This document shows positions 33,174 to 41,867 of a stretch of DNA of 64,000 nt, piece after piece. Both the position numbers and the translations under genes were made by a program. The number at the start of each line of letters is the position of its first letter. Positions within the stretch are counted from its first letter, which is position 1. The notes under the pieces were generated by a model, which did no database searches, was not told the origin of the DNA, and saw nothing but the letters and a program-made list of their open reading frames with translations. This DNA is from an uncultured Collinsella sp. (GTDB lineage: Bacteria > Actinomycetota > Coriobacteriia > Coriobacteriales > Coriobacteriaceae): NCBI GenBank assembly GCA_938005465.1, contig CALLNU010000033.1, positions 62,001-126,000 of the forward strand, given 5' to 3'.

Positions 33174-34811
33174 CTAGCGCTCGTAGATTAAGTTACCTGC
33201 CAGGTAGGTGGCCTGAACCTTGGTGGCTTGGAGTTCTTGGGGGTCGATGGTGAGCGGGTTTTGGTCCAGGACTACCAGGTCGGCGTACTTGCCGGGCTCC
33301 AGGCTGCCGAGGTTTTGCTCGTCTCCAGCTGCATAGGCGCTGCCCAGGGTGTAGTTGCGCAGGGCTGTTGCTGCATCGATGCGCTCGCTCGGTAACCAGC
33401 CGCCCTCGGGCCAGTGGCTTTTGGGATCCTGGCGCGTGATAGCCGTGTAGAGCACGTTCATGCTTGTAACAGCTGTGATGGGGCTATCGGTGCCGAAGGC
33501 TTGGCGGATGCCGCGCTGCTTATAGGTCGCAAACGGCCACATGATGCGGCTGCGTTCCAGGCCCAGATCGCGCTCGGGGCCGCCCGGGTCGAGTGTAATG
33601 TGACAGGGCTGGCTCGAGGCAACGACGTTAAGCTTGCGTAGACGATCGATGTCCTCGGGCAAGAGGTTCTCCAGGTGCTCGAGCGTGTTATGGCCGTGCT
33701 GGGGCAGGCCGTACAGGTCGGCGGCCTCCTCGAAGATATCCAGCGCGGCATGAATCGCACCGTCGCCGATGACGTGGATGCGCACGGTATGGCCGCGCTC
33801 CGCGGCCGCCAGAACCAGCTTGCGCATGCGCTCGGCAGGAACCGTCAGGCGACCTTGATCGCCCGGGAAGCGCGGGTTGGTATAGGGCTCGGTGAGATAG
33901 GCCGTGTGTTCGCTCGACACGCCGTCGAAGAACTGCTTAAAGCCTGGCGCCGAAAGCAGCGCGTTGTTCGCGTAACGTACCTGCAGCTCTTCCAAGCGCG
34001 ATTGGTCATCCAGCAGCGTGGGAAACAAATGGGCTCGGATGCCCAACTCGCCGGCTGCCTGCAGTTTGTCGTAGACGTCGTCGCGGATAAAATCGCAGCC
34101 CGGCATGGGCATGAGCGACATATCGCATATCGAGGTGATGCCCTGCTCGGCCATCCGCCTCATTTGATCGGCGTAAGCGCTTGCGATGCGATCCTCGCCC
34201 AGCCACTCAAGGCAGCGCGGCAGCAGCTGCATGGCAGCCGCCTCGTGAGCGATACCCGTGAGCTCGCCGTTTGCGTCCTTGTCGTAGCTACCGCCCGCTG
34301 GCGGCTCGCTGTCGCGTGTGACGCCGAGCGCCTCGAGTGCGCGACTGTTGAGCCACAGCGTGTGCCCGTCGCCCGAATACATAACGCAGGGACGATCGGG
34401 GAATGCCGCATCGAGCGACACCTTGGTAGGATGCTCGGGCGGGTGCCAACGGTAATCGCGCCAGCCCTGCGTCACAACCCAAGCGTCGTCGGGCAGGTCC
34501 TGGGAAAACTCGAGCGCATGTTGCACCAGCGCCGCCTCGGACGTGCCCATATCCATGAGCATGTACGGCGAGGAACCGACCGAGGTATGGAAGAAGTGCA
34601 GATGAGCGTCATGGAAACCGGGGCAGACAAACTGCTCGCCGTAGTCGATAACCGACGTAGCGGCAGGAGCGGCGGCGATCACGTCATCGGGCGCACCGAC
34701 TGCGACGATACGGTCGCCTGCGATGGCAATCGCCAGCTCGCGGGCGGTATCGATGCCGTCTTGCGCGGTAAAGACGTTCTTGGAGCGGATAATCCGATCG
34801 ATATGTTGCAT
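33174..34811 (-). CDS. YtcJ-type metal-dependent amidohydrolase (Amidohydro_3)
   Basis: 545 residues from the ATG at 34811, which has GGGGA 5 bases upstream; in-frame ATGs at 34817 and 34823 are alternatives. A much longer open frame upstream is antisense to the neighbouring peptidase. The TIM-barrel hydrolase signature is CPGFHDAHLHFF near residue 60 (metal HxH). Later come HVIGDGAIHAALD and the C-terminal barrel Asp in AFGTDSPI, and the composite sandwich end LEPGKYADLVVLDQNP. Family members hydrolyse exocyclic amides or N-formyl groups. Substrate is unknown. It diverges from the M20 peptidase gene. Confidence 0.85.
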   Translation of the reverse strand: MQHIDRIIRSKNVFTAQDGIDTARELAIAIAGDRIVAVGAPDDVIAAAPAATSVIDYGEQFVCPGFHDAHLHFFHTSVGSSPYMLMDMGTSEAALVQHALEFSQDLPDDAWVVTQGWRDYRWHPPEHPTKVSLDAAFPDRPCVMYSGDGHTLWLNSRALEALGVTRDSEPPAGGSYDKDANGELTGIAHEAAAMQLLPRCLEWLGEDRIASAYADQMRRMAEQGITSICDMSLMPMPGCDFIRDDVYDKLQAAGELGIRAHLFPTLLDDQSRLEELQVRYANNALLSAPGFKQFFDGVSSEHTAYLTEPYTNPRFPGDQGRLTVPAERMRKLVLAAAERGHTVRIHVIGDGAIHAALDIFEEAADLYGLPQHGHNTLEHLENLLPEDIDRLRKLNVVASSQPCHITLDPGGPERDLGLERSRIMWPFATYKQRGIRQAFGTDSPITAVTSMNVLYTAITRQDPKSHWPEGGWLPSERIDAATALRNYTLGSAYAAGDEQNLGSLEPGKYADLVVLDQNPLTIDPQELQATKVQATYLAGNLIYER

Positions 34812-34898
34812 GGGCATCCCCATCTCTGGCAGGAAATTCAACACCCCCGAGTGTACTCCCCCGCCCTTGTAACAAAACCCCAAGCGGCAAACGGCGAC

Positions 34899-34928
34899 TT
34901 TACCAGCCCTAGCGGCAGGTGGCATACT
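34899..34928 (+). promoter_or_regulatory. Candidate promoter of the M20 peptidase gene
   Basis: TTTACC and CATACT are spaced 18 bases, about 50 bases before the ATG. Confidence 0.4.
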
Positions 34929-34979
34929 GGAGAGAGCCTGTACGATTTTGCGATCAACCCAGCAAGGAGCAAATCGACC

Positions 34980-36443
34980 ATGACGAAGACCAAGGCACAG
35001 CAGATTATGGCGGCAACCGAGGTTCGCGCAGCAGACGACGTCACCGCAGCCATCCAAGATATCGCTACCGAATTTGAACCATATATCATCAAGCAGCGCC
35101 GGCACTTCCATAAGCACCCGGAGCTGAGCCTTGCCGAGGAGCGCACGACCTCCGACATCGCCAACCAGCTCGACGCCATGAATATCCCCTACGAGCGTCC
35201 GCTCAAGACGGGCCTTGTGGCGACCCTTCGCGGCACCGCGCCCGACGCCTATCGCGAGGACGGCACGCCACGCCGCCGCATCCTGCTGCGCGCCGACATC
35301 GACGCCCTGCCCGTCACCGAACAGACCGGCGAGGAGTTCGCCAGCGTCAACGAGGGCTGCATGCACGCCTGCGGTCACGACTGCCATATCGCCATGATGC
35401 TCGGCACGCTGCAGATTCTGCGCCACATGACCGATGACATCCACGGCGAGATTCGCATCGTATTCCAGCCCAGCGAGGAAAACGGCCAGGGCGCCAAACT
35501 CATGATTGGCACGGGTGTGCTCGACGGCGTCGACGGCGCCTACGCCGCGCACATCTGGAGCGAGGTCGACGCCGGCACCGTAAGCTGCGAGCCCGGCCCA
35601 CGCATGGCAAACACCGACTGGTTCCGCATCGACGTTCGCGGCACCTCGTGCCATGGCGCCATGCCCCAGCGCGGCCACGACGCCGTTATGGTTGCCGCCG
35701 AGATTGTCAACGCCCTGCAGACCATCGTCTCGCGCGAGATTAGCCCCTACGAACCCGCCGTCATCACCGTCGGCGAGCTGCACGGCGGCACCGCGCGCAA
35801 CGTTATCGCCGGCACGGCCTACCTCGCCGGCACGGTGCGCACCTACGGCGATTCGACCCACGAGGAAATGCCGGAGCTTATGCGCCGCATCGTGGAGCAT
35901 ACCGCGGCCGCCTTGGGCGCCGAGGCAGAGCTCACCGACTACACCATCGCCAACTACAAGGTCGAAAACGACGCCGCCTCGAGCGAGCGCTGCCGTCAGG
36001 CTGTAATCAAGTGCCTGGGCCCCACCGGCCAAGGCCATTATCGCGGCACGCTTTCGGGCGAGGATTTTTCGGAGTACCTGCGTCGCGTACCGGGCGTGCT
36101 CGCCTTTGTAGGTACGCGCAACCCCAAGATTGGCGCCACGTACGCCCAGCATTCCTGCTTTTACAAGATTGACGAGACCGTGCTGGCAAAGGGCTCCATG
36201 GTGGCCGCCCAGTATGCTATCGACTTTTTGGCCGAGCCCACGCAAGAGGAGCTCGACGGCCCCGCGATTACCGCGGTCGCCGAAACCAACCCCGATCTGG
36301 CCGCCAAGTTGCGCTCTGCCAAGGCGACGACCGCCGAGGCTCGCGACGCCATCCATGATGCCCGAACGGCTCGCCATGCCGCGATCAAGGGCATCCACGA
36401 CGCACGCGCTGCCGCACGCCGTGAGGAGAAGCACGACGAGTAA
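34980..36443 (+). CDS. M20D-family amidohydrolase (IAA-amino-acid/N-acyl amino acid hydrolase type)
   Basis: 487 residues from the ATG at 34980, with AAGGAG upstream. Metal and catalytic motifs: RRHFHKHPELSLAEERT near residue 42, LLRADIDALPVTEQTG near residue 102, CMHACGHDCHIAMMLGT near residue 122, PSEENGQGAKLMI near residue 162, and the lid-domain HGAMPQRGHDAV near residue 225. The C-terminal YAQHSCFYKIDE is close to the family end. About 60 further residues, Ala/Arg-rich and helical, form an unusual tail. It probably removes an acyl group from an amino acid or peptide conjugate. It is one of the few plus-strand genes here. Confidence 0.9.
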   Translation: MTKTKAQQIMAATEVRAADDVTAAIQDIATEFEPYIIKQRRHFHKHPELSLAEERTTSDIANQLDAMNIPYERPLKTGLVATLRGTAPDAYREDGTPRRRILLRADIDALPVTEQTGEEFASVNEGCMHACGHDCHIAMMLGTLQILRHMTDDIHGEIRIVFQPSEENGQGAKLMIGTGVLDGVDGAYAAHIWSEVDAGTVSCEPGPRMANTDWFRIDVRGTSCHGAMPQRGHDAVMVAAEIVNALQTIVSREISPYEPAVITVGELHGGTARNVIAGTAYLAGTVRTYGDSTHEEMPELMRRIVEHTAAALGAEAELTDYTIANYKVENDAASSERCRQAVIKCLGPTGQGHYRGTLSGEDFSEYLRRVPGVLAFVGTRNPKIGATYAQHSCFYKIDETVLAKGSMVAAQYAIDFLAEPTQEELDGPAITAVAETNPDLAAKLRSAKATTAEARDAIHDARTARHAAIKGIHDARAAARREEKHDE

Positions 36444-36488
36444 TCGATTCGCTGGCATCTCGCAGTCATAGCCACATCGCGATGTCAA

Positions 36489-36524
36489 AGCGGGGGCGGA
36501 CGTTTCGACACGTCCGCCCCCGCT
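36489..36524. terminator. Strong hairpin after the M20 peptidase gene
   Basis: AGCGGGGGCGGACGT (36489-36503) pairs with ACGTCCGCCCCCGCT (36510-36524). T-runs are weak on both sides. It lies between convergent genes and could serve both. Confidence 0.6.
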
Positions 36525-36554
36525 CATTTATCAAGCGCTATTTCTACTATTTCT

Positions 36555-36580
36555 ACCCCGTCCCCAAATGGCAGACGGCA
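36555..36580 (-). repeat. GGGGAC-core sequence after the zinc-ribbon gene
   Basis: The minus strand reads CATTTGGGGACGGGGTAG a few bases after the stop codon at 36584. It matches the core of the 36-base repeat (AATTTGGGACGGGGCT at 45510-45525). Confidence 0.5.
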
Positions 36581-36583
36581 TGG

Positions 36584-37867
36584 CTACTCGTCCTGAGGTT
36601 CCTCGTCGGAGCTTGGCTCGGACGCCGACTCAGGTGCAGGTGCCGGCTCAGGCTCAGGCTCAGGCGCAGGCTCGGGCTCAGATGCCGTCTCAGACTCGGG
36701 CGCCGGTTCAGGCTCGGGCGCGGGAGCGGGTGCAGGTGCCGGCGAAGCATCCGGAGCGCTGTAACCCGAAGCAGCGGACTTCTTCTCGAAGGGCAATGCA
36801 AAAGTCAGGACGTCGTCCTTATCCTCATCGGCCCATTCGCTTGCATAGCGTGCGACCCAATAGCCAACGGCACGGTGCTTGAGCATCTTGCCAAAGACCG
36901 TAAGAAATACGGTGACGAAAGCAACCAGCACCAGGAACAGCACGAGCGTGACGCCACCGCCGGTAACAATTGCCTCAATACCCGTAGGACGATAGTAGTA
37001 GCTATACATACCGACAGAGGCAATGGCGCCAAAGACGACCGTCAAGATCCATGTGACAACGTTGGCGACCAGGCCCGTCAAAAACTCGGGAAGGAACGAA
37101 GCACAGAACAGCTTGGTCTTGTTGTGCTTAAACGCCGCCCAGACCTTATCGAGCGAAAACGCGCTCTCGACACGCCCGGTCACCGCAAAGTGCATCACGG
37201 CGATGTCGGCGAACATCTTAAAGAAGACACCCAGAATCGCCGAGGCAATTAGCGCCAGGACAAGCAGGCCAAGCGAACCGAACAGCGCAGCCTCGAGCGC
37301 ATAAGAACCGTAATAAGAATACGAGCCCGCAGCGCCAATTACCACGCCCTCCACCAGCGAAAGCACTACACCGATAACGGGAATGGCAGCGATAACCTCG
37401 AGCACGACCGAAATAACGCTCGAAAAGACTCCGAGACCAAACGACGTGGAACGCATCAGCGGACGATCCATGCCGTCATCGATCTTAAGCGACAGATCGC
37501 GACCCCACTCGATGCCAAAGCCGGAACCGCACACGCTCGCAATGCAAGCTGCCAAAAAGCCGATGGCAGCCGCAATGCCGCCAATAACGGGAATAAACAA
37601 CACGAGCACTGACACAACGCAAATCAGCGCCGGCAAAAACGCGATTTGGCATACACGCTGAAGCACGCCCGGAGTCTTGGTCATATCTTGGAACGCCTGA
37701 GCCACACAGCCCTTTGGCGCATTCGCCACGGGCGGTTGCGGAACAAACTGCTGGGGCTGAGGCTGTCCCTGGGGAGCGGGGCCAGCGGCACCGGCATTAG
37801 GAGCACCACACACGCCGCAGAACTTGTCGTTATCGCCCATGGGGGCGCCACACTGCGAACAGAACAT
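36584..37867 (-). CDS. Zinc-ribbon membrane protein with Pro/Glu/Ala repeat tail
   Basis: 427 residues. The ATG at 37867 has AAGGG about 9 bases upstream; a longer in-frame extension lacks one. It opens with a zinc ribbon (MFCSQCGAPMGDNDKFCGVC), then a Pro/Gln-rich spacer. About six membrane helices span residues 65-340. The last 55 residues are a low-complexity run of Ala-Pro-Glu repeats, coded by a simple repeat at 36610-36760 whose unit resembles GGCTCAGGCTCAGGCGCA. Function is not known; such proteins are common in Coriobacteriia. The repeat tail probably varies in length between strains. Confidence 0.75.
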   Translation of the reverse strand: MFCSQCGAPMGDNDKFCGVCGAPNAGAAGPAPQGQPQPQQFVPQPPVANAPKGCVAQAFQDMTKTPGVLQRVCQIAFLPALICVVSVLVLFIPVIGGIAAAIGFLAACIASVCGSGFGIEWGRDLSLKIDDGMDRPLMRSTSFGLGVFSSVISVVLEVIAAIPVIGVVLSLVEGVVIGAAGSYSYYGSYALEAALFGSLGLLVLALIASAILGVFFKMFADIAVMHFAVTGRVESAFSLDKVWAAFKHNKTKLFCASFLPEFLTGLVANVVTWILTVVFGAIASVGMYSYYYRPTGIEAIVTGGGVTLVLFLVLVAFVTVFLTVFGKMLKHRAVGYWVARYASEWADEDKDDVLTFALPFEKKSAASGYSAPDASPAPAPAPAPEPEPAPESETASEPEPAPEPEPEPAPAPESASEPSSDEEPQDE

Positions 37868-38017
37868 CGAAATCATCCCTTCGTATCTAGAGCGAATCAC
37901 CTGGATCGCAAACGATGTCTTTGGCATCATTATCGCCCAATATGGGGACAAATACCCCAAGATGACCGATTTGCAACGTGGGTAGCTTTATTCAATGATT
38001 CAAAGTGCGCACCAGGG

Positions 38018-39040
38018 CTAGTTCGTGCCGCGGAAGCCCTTGCCGACGATTTCGGAGCTATCGACGATGGTGATGAAGGCACCAGGGTCAATCTCGCGGG
38101 TATAGCGGCGCAGTTGCACTGCCTCGCGACGGCTCAGCACGCTCATAATCACCGTGACGCACTTGCCCGAAAAGGCGCCGTAGCCACGGCTGATCGTTGC
38201 CGTGCGGTTGAGATGCTTGACGATAAACTCCTCGACCTTAAGGGGCTCGGAGCAAATGATCGTGCAGACCTTACGAAGGTGAATGCTCTCGATAGCCTTG
38301 TCGACCACAAGCGTCTTGGCAAACAGGCCAAGTACGCAGTACAGGCCGACGCGCGGGCCATACAGGAAAGCCGCGACGGTCACGATGCCGATATCGACCA
38401 GCAACAGGGCACGGCCGATCTCAAGCGTCGTGCGGCGCTTGAGGATCATGGCAAGGATGTCGGTGCCGCCCGTCGAGGCGCCAATGTCAAAGACAATGGC
38501 GCTGCCCAGCGCCGGCAAGATGACGGCAAAACACAGGTCGAGCCACATATCGCCCGTCATCGAAACATCCGTCGGGATGAAGAGCTCAAACAGCGAGACG
38601 TAGGCCGAAAGCGCAAACGAGGCAAAAACGCTCCACAGGATTGCCTTGCGCTCCAAAAAGATAAAGCCCAGGATGACCAGGACCGCGTTGATAATCCACA
38701 TAAAGACGCCGACGGGCAGAGTCGGGAACAGCGTGGAAAGAATGACCGACACGCCCGAGGTGCCGCCGAAGGCAAAGTGATTGGGGGTTTTAAAGGCCAC
38801 AATGGCGAACGCCGTGAGGATCAGGCCCAGATTGAGCTCGGCAAAAAAGCGCGGAAAGCCTGGCTCCTGGCTGCGCTTGCGGCCGGCGCGCTCGCCACGT
38901 TCGATATCCTCGCGACCGACAACGCGCTCCATCGGCACCACCGGAGGACGATGCATCTCCTCGGCGGCACGCGACGCCGCCTCTGCCGCAGCGGCTTCAA
39001 TCGCCCATGCCTTGCTTTCGGTCTCGTGTTCGTCGGCCAT
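38018..39040 (-). CDS. YitT-family membrane protein (DUF161 plus DUF2179)
   Basis: 340 residues. The charged N-terminal ~65 residues are an extension not usual in YitT. Five membrane helices follow (LILTAFAIVAFKTPNHFAFG, FMWIINAVLVILGFIFLERK, and SAIVFDIGASTGGTDILAMI with the conserved Gly-Gly-Thr-Asp). A cytosolic DUF2179 domain ends it (KVCTIICSEPLKVEEFI and DPGAFITIVDSSEIVGKGF). Family function is unknown. AAGGG precedes the ATG. The gene stands alone. Confidence 0.88.
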   Translation of the reverse strand: MADEHETESKAWAIEAAAAEAASRAAEEMHRPPVVPMERVVGREDIERGERAGRKRSQEPGFPRFFAELNLGLILTAFAIVAFKTPNHFAFGGTSGVSVILSTLFPTLPVGVFMWIINAVLVILGFIFLERKAILWSVFASFALSAYVSLFELFIPTDVSMTGDMWLDLCFAVILPALGSAIVFDIGASTGGTDILAMILKRRTTLEIGRALLLVDIGIVTVAAFLYGPRVGLYCVLGLFAKTLVVDKAIESIHLRKVCTIICSEPLKVEEFIVKHLNRTATISRGYGAFSGKCVTVIMSVLSRREAVQLRRYTREIDPGAFITIVDSSEIVGKGFRGTN

Positions 39041-39157
39041 TACGGCAACCCTTCGTTAACAATTTGGAAACAATGCGCCCATTAGGGTAACGCGGAACGC
39101 GAAGATTGCAACCCTTAGTTAGACGAGCGGTATGCCTGCATCGGGGGCATATAGAAA

Positions 39158-39192
39158 ACGGTCGACCGCACTTTTGCTTGCGCGTCGACCGT
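39158..39192 (-). terminator. Terminator downstream of the Asp23 operon
   Basis: ACGGTCGAC (39158-39166) pairs with GTCGACCGT (39184-39192) and the minus strand continues TTTTCTATAT. Confidence 0.7.
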
Positions 39193-39211
39193 TTGGCGTT
39201 TTCGCAGGTAA

Positions 39212-39247
39212 AACCTGTCAAAATAAACCTATCTTTTTTGGTAGGTT
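39212..39247 (-). repeat. Degenerate GGGAC-family hairpin abutting the Asp23 stop codon
   Basis: AACCTGTCAAAA pairs with TTTTGGTAGGTT through two G-T wobbles. The core reads AAGATAGG where other copies have AGGGACAGG. The 3' base pairs overlap the TAA at 39246. Its flank (GGTTTTACCTGCGAAAACG on the minus strand) matches that of the copy at 11857. Confidence 0.8.
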
Positions 39248-39770
39248 ACTCGTGCTGGCTGGTGCGGTGCTCGTACTCCTCGGGGGTGATGACATCCTCG
39301 ATGCGCAGGTTGACGCCTGCCACCTCAAGGCCGGTCATTGCGGCCAGACGTTCGGTGACGCGCGCCTTAACGTCGTCAAAGATCGCAGGCGCATAGGCGC
39401 CATACTCGATGATGACCGAGATGTTGACGACCACGCGGTTGTCGTCGGTGACCTCGACCGTCACGCCCTTGGTCAGGTTCTCGGCACCAAACTGTTCCTG
39501 CACAAAGTGCATAAGGTTACCCTTCATGCCCAGAACGTGCGGCACCTCGCGGGTGGCCATGGCGACGATCTTCTCGATCACGCCGTTGGAATAGGTCAGC
39601 GAGTCCTCGGACTCGTCCGCCTCCTCATCCATCTCCTCGTTATCCTCGTCCGCATCGGACTCGGCCTCGACGAGCGCCTCGTCCTCGAGCGTCACGTCCC
39701 CGGCATCGGCGACGGCCTCATTCGCCTCGAGCTCGGTATCGGCTACATCGACCTTCGTGTTAAAAGCCAT
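39246..39770 (-). CDS. Asp23/Gls24 family envelope stress response protein
   Basis: 174 residues. A 55-residue N-terminal part is extremely acidic (EEMDEEADESEDS). The Asp23 domain follows: YSNGVIEKIVAMATREVPHV, VEVTDDNRVVVNISVIIEYG, and VKARVTERLAAMTGLEVAGV. Asp23 proteins decorate the inner face of the membrane by binding AmaP, which is encoded two genes upstream. GGAGG precedes the ATG. It is the last gene of the amaP-DUF2273-asp23 operon. Confidence 0.9.
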   Translation of the reverse strand: MAFNTKVDVADTELEANEAVADAGDVTLEDEALVEAESDADEDNEEMDEEADESEDSLTYSNGVIEKIVAMATREVPHVLGMKGNLMHFVQEQFGAENLTKGVTVEVTDDNRVVVNISVIIEYGAYAPAIFDDVKARVTERLAAMTGLEVAGVNLRIEDVITPEEYEHRTSQHE

Positions 39771-39814
39771 GGTTCCTCCTTATGCCTGCCGCGGATGCGA
39801 CAGTCGAATACATA

Positions 39815-40192
39815 TTAGCGGCCGCTAAACAGACGGCCGAAGAAGTTGACGATACCGTTCTCGCCGTCGCGAATCTGGCCGATCACGGCGCCGATCAGCA
39901 CAAAGAATGCGATGACGAGCGTGTCCCACAGGCCCAACGTAAGTACCAACACGGCGAGGATAAAGCCTGCCACGGCGCCGAGCGTAGTGTTGGGGTGGCG
40001 CACGGCATAGCTCCAGATAGCAGCGCCCGTACCTTTGATGAGACCCATGGCCTCGTCAAAGTCGTTGGCGGCGCTGTCGCGCTGCTCGCCGGCCTCGGGC
40101 TTGGTGTCGGCAGACTCGCCTGCCGGCGTAGCGTTTTGGTCGATCGTCAGGCGCGGCGTGCGGGCGGTCTTGTCTTGGTTGGTATCACTCAC
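39815..40192 (-). CDS. DUF2273 small membrane protein
   Basis: 125 residues from a GTG at 40192, with GGAGG six bases upstream; there is no usable ATG. After a soluble N-terminus there are two membrane helices, PNTTLGAVAGFILAVLVLTL and DTLVIAFFVLIGAVIG, and the family ending DGENGIVNFFGRLFSGR. DUF2273 genes accompany amaP and asp23 in Gram-positive bacteria. Its start overlaps the amaP stop by 8 bases, so the two are coupled. Confidence 0.85.
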   Translation of the reverse strand: MSDTNQDKTARTPRLTIDQNATPAGESADTKPEAGEQRDSAANDFDEAMGLIKGTGAAIWSYAVRHPNTTLGAVAGFILAVLVLTLGLWDTLVIAFFVLIGAVIGQIRDGENGIVNFFGRLFSGR

Positions 40193-40730
40193 CGGAAACC
40201 TCCACGGTCTGGACGGTAGTCTTGGACGGCAAAAAACGGACGCGCGCGGTCGTGCCCGGCGTGCCGAGCATGGTGTCGCAGGCCTTCTCGATGCGCTGCT
40301 GCATCGAGGTGGCAAGAGCGGCAACGTCCTTATCATCGAGCGCGATGGCTTCGACCTTAAAACGAACGCGCGACTCGTCGGGGCCTTGAACGCGTGCCTC
40401 GATATGCTCAACCATCACGCGATCATCGCACTCCGCCGCGGCACGGGCGCACGAGGAAAGCGCTGCGAGCGTGACCTCGATATTGCGCTCCCCCGCCGGA
40501 TGCACGCAGGACGGCTCGCGACGCGCGAACATCAGGCGGAAAAAACCGATGAGCACGCCAAGCGCCACGATAGCGGCGCACACCGTAACGACGACGCGAG
40601 GCATGGTGTCACGCAACAGCAGCATAAAGCGATACGTATACGGTCCCCAGAACTGGCAGACAAGCGTACCCAGCGCCACGATGGCGGCGGCAAGATACAC
40701 GATCGCTAGGGCTCGTTTGAGTACGCGCAC
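40185..40730 (-). CDS. amaP: Alkaline-shock-response membrane anchor AmaP
   Basis: 181 residues from GTG 40730, where GGGAG lies 6 bases upstream. ATGs further upstream have no ribosome site and would overlap a terminator. Two N-terminal membrane helices (LAIVYLAAAIVALGTLVCQF; VVVTVCAAIVALGVLIGFFR) are followed by a soluble alpha/beta domain (ERNIEVTLAALSSCARAAAE). AmaP tethers Asp23 to the membrane in Staphylococcus. Operon order with DUF2273 and asp23 supports the call. Confidence 0.85.
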   Translation of the reverse strand: MRVLKRALAIVYLAAAIVALGTLVCQFWGPYTYRFMLLLRDTMPRVVVTVCAAIVALGVLIGFFRLMFARREPSCVHPAGERNIEVTLAALSSCARAAAECDDRVMVEHIEARVQGPDESRVRFKVEAIALDDKDVAALATSMQQRIEKACDTMLGTPGTTARVRFLPSKTTVQTVEVSGE

Positions 40731-40782
40731 GCGCGCTCCCTTCAGGTTTCGGTCCACAGAATGCAAAACGATTCGCATCATT

Positions 40783-40826
40783 ATAAAAGAGCCGGGTCCG
40801 GTGCCATACGCACGCGGATCCGGCTC
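40783..40826 (-). terminator. Terminator of the yebC-like gene
   Basis: GAGCCGGGTCCG (40789-40800) pairs with CGGATCCGGCTC (40815-40826) with one bulge or mismatch, followed by TTTTATAATG on the minus strand. Confidence 0.75.
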
Positions 40827-40895
40827 ATCTATTCCACGAGGCTTGCATGCTCGCTTCATTATGCCCAGATATGCACGGCTTAACCCGTGCAGGCG

Positions 40896-41702
40896 CTACT
40901 CCTCCTCGAGGGCAGCGATGACCTCATCGGTCATGTCCATGGTGCTGTAGACGTCCTGGACGTCGTCGAGCTCCTCGAGACGGTCGATGAGGCGCTGGAC
41001 CTTCTTGGCGTCGGTACCGGAGACCTCGGTCGGGGTGGTCGGGACCATGGTGGTCTCGGAGCCCTTGACCTGGACGCCCTGCTCCTCGAGCGCCTTGGAA
41101 ACAGCCATGACGTCGTTAGCAGCGGTCCAGACGATCCACTCCTCGCCGGCGTCCTCGTAGTCCTCGCCACCGGCCTCGGCGATGGCCATCATGAACTCAT
41201 CCTCGTCACCGGCAGGACCGTTGGCGATCATGGTCTCCTTCTTGGCGTTCTCGTCCAGGATCTCCTTGGCGACGACGATCTGGCCCTTGCGCTCAAACTG
41301 GAAGGCGACGGAGCCCGAGGTGCCCAGGTTACCACCAGCGTGGGAGAAGGCGGAACGGACATCAGCGGCGGTACGGTTGCGGTTGTCGGTCAGGCAGTCA
41401 ACGTACACGGCGACACCGGCGGGACCGTAGCCCTCGTACACGATGTTCTCGTAGACAGCGGCGTCGGCACCCGAACCGAAGGCCTTGTCGATAGCGGACT
41501 TGATCTTGTCCTTGGGCATGGACTGAGCCTTGGCCTTAGCAACAGCAGCAGCGAGGCTGGCGTTGTTCTCAGGCAGCGGGTCGCCGCCGAGACGGGCAGC
41601 AACGGTGATGTTGCGGCTCAGCTTGGAGAAGAGGGCGGAACGCTTGGCGTCCTGCGCGCCCTTACGATGCTTGGTTGTGGCCCACTTAGAGTGTCCGGAC
41701 AT
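40896..41702 (-). CDS. YebC/PmpR (TACO1) family protein
   Basis: 268 residues, slightly longer than the usual ~245. Family hallmarks: MSGHSKWATTKHRKGAQDAK at the start, GGDPLPENNASLAAAVAKAK, VYENIVYEGYGPAGVAVYVD near residue 95, and FSHAGGNLGTSGSVAFQFE. Members act as transcription regulators, and recent work also assigns them to relieving ribosome stalling at proline stretches. Single gene with its own terminator. Confidence 0.92.
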   Translation of the reverse strand: MSGHSKWATTKHRKGAQDAKRSALFSKLSRNITVAARLGGDPLPENNASLAAAVAKAKAQSMPKDKIKSAIDKAFGSGADAAVYENIVYEGYGPAGVAVYVDCLTDNRNRTAADVRSAFSHAGGNLGTSGSVAFQFERKGQIVVAKEILDENAKKETMIANGPAGDEDEFMMAIAEAGGEDYEDAGEEWIVWTAANDVMAVSKALEEQGVQVKGSETTMVPTTPTEVSGTDAKKVQRLIDRLEELDDVQDVYSTMDMTDEVIAALEEE

Positions 41703-41833
41703 ACGTGTCTCCTATCGGTTTCGACCTAAAGCCCAGCGCAGATGCTCGGGCAATATAAACAAACGTCGTTATGATATACCTACTGGCCTGCGAGATAAAC
41801 CCCAAAATGAAGGCGTCGTGATGATACAGCCCC

Positions 41834-41866
41834 TTGGTGCAAAGTAACCTGTCCCCTTTGCACCAA
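41834..41866 (-). repeat. GGGAC-core hairpin after the DUF6020-like gene
   Basis: TTGGTGCAAAG (41834-41844) pairs with CTTTGCACCAA (41856-41866), one base from the stop codon at 41868. The minus-strand core is AGGGGACAGGTTACTTT. It is almost the same as the copy at 4258-4290. Confidence 0.85.
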
Positions 41867-41867
41867 A

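Noticed and set aside
34812..36527. Upstream half of a 1,117-codon minus-strand frame joined to the amidohydrolase
   Set aside because: This part is antisense to the M20 peptidase, which has all family motifs. The hydrolase starts at 34811.
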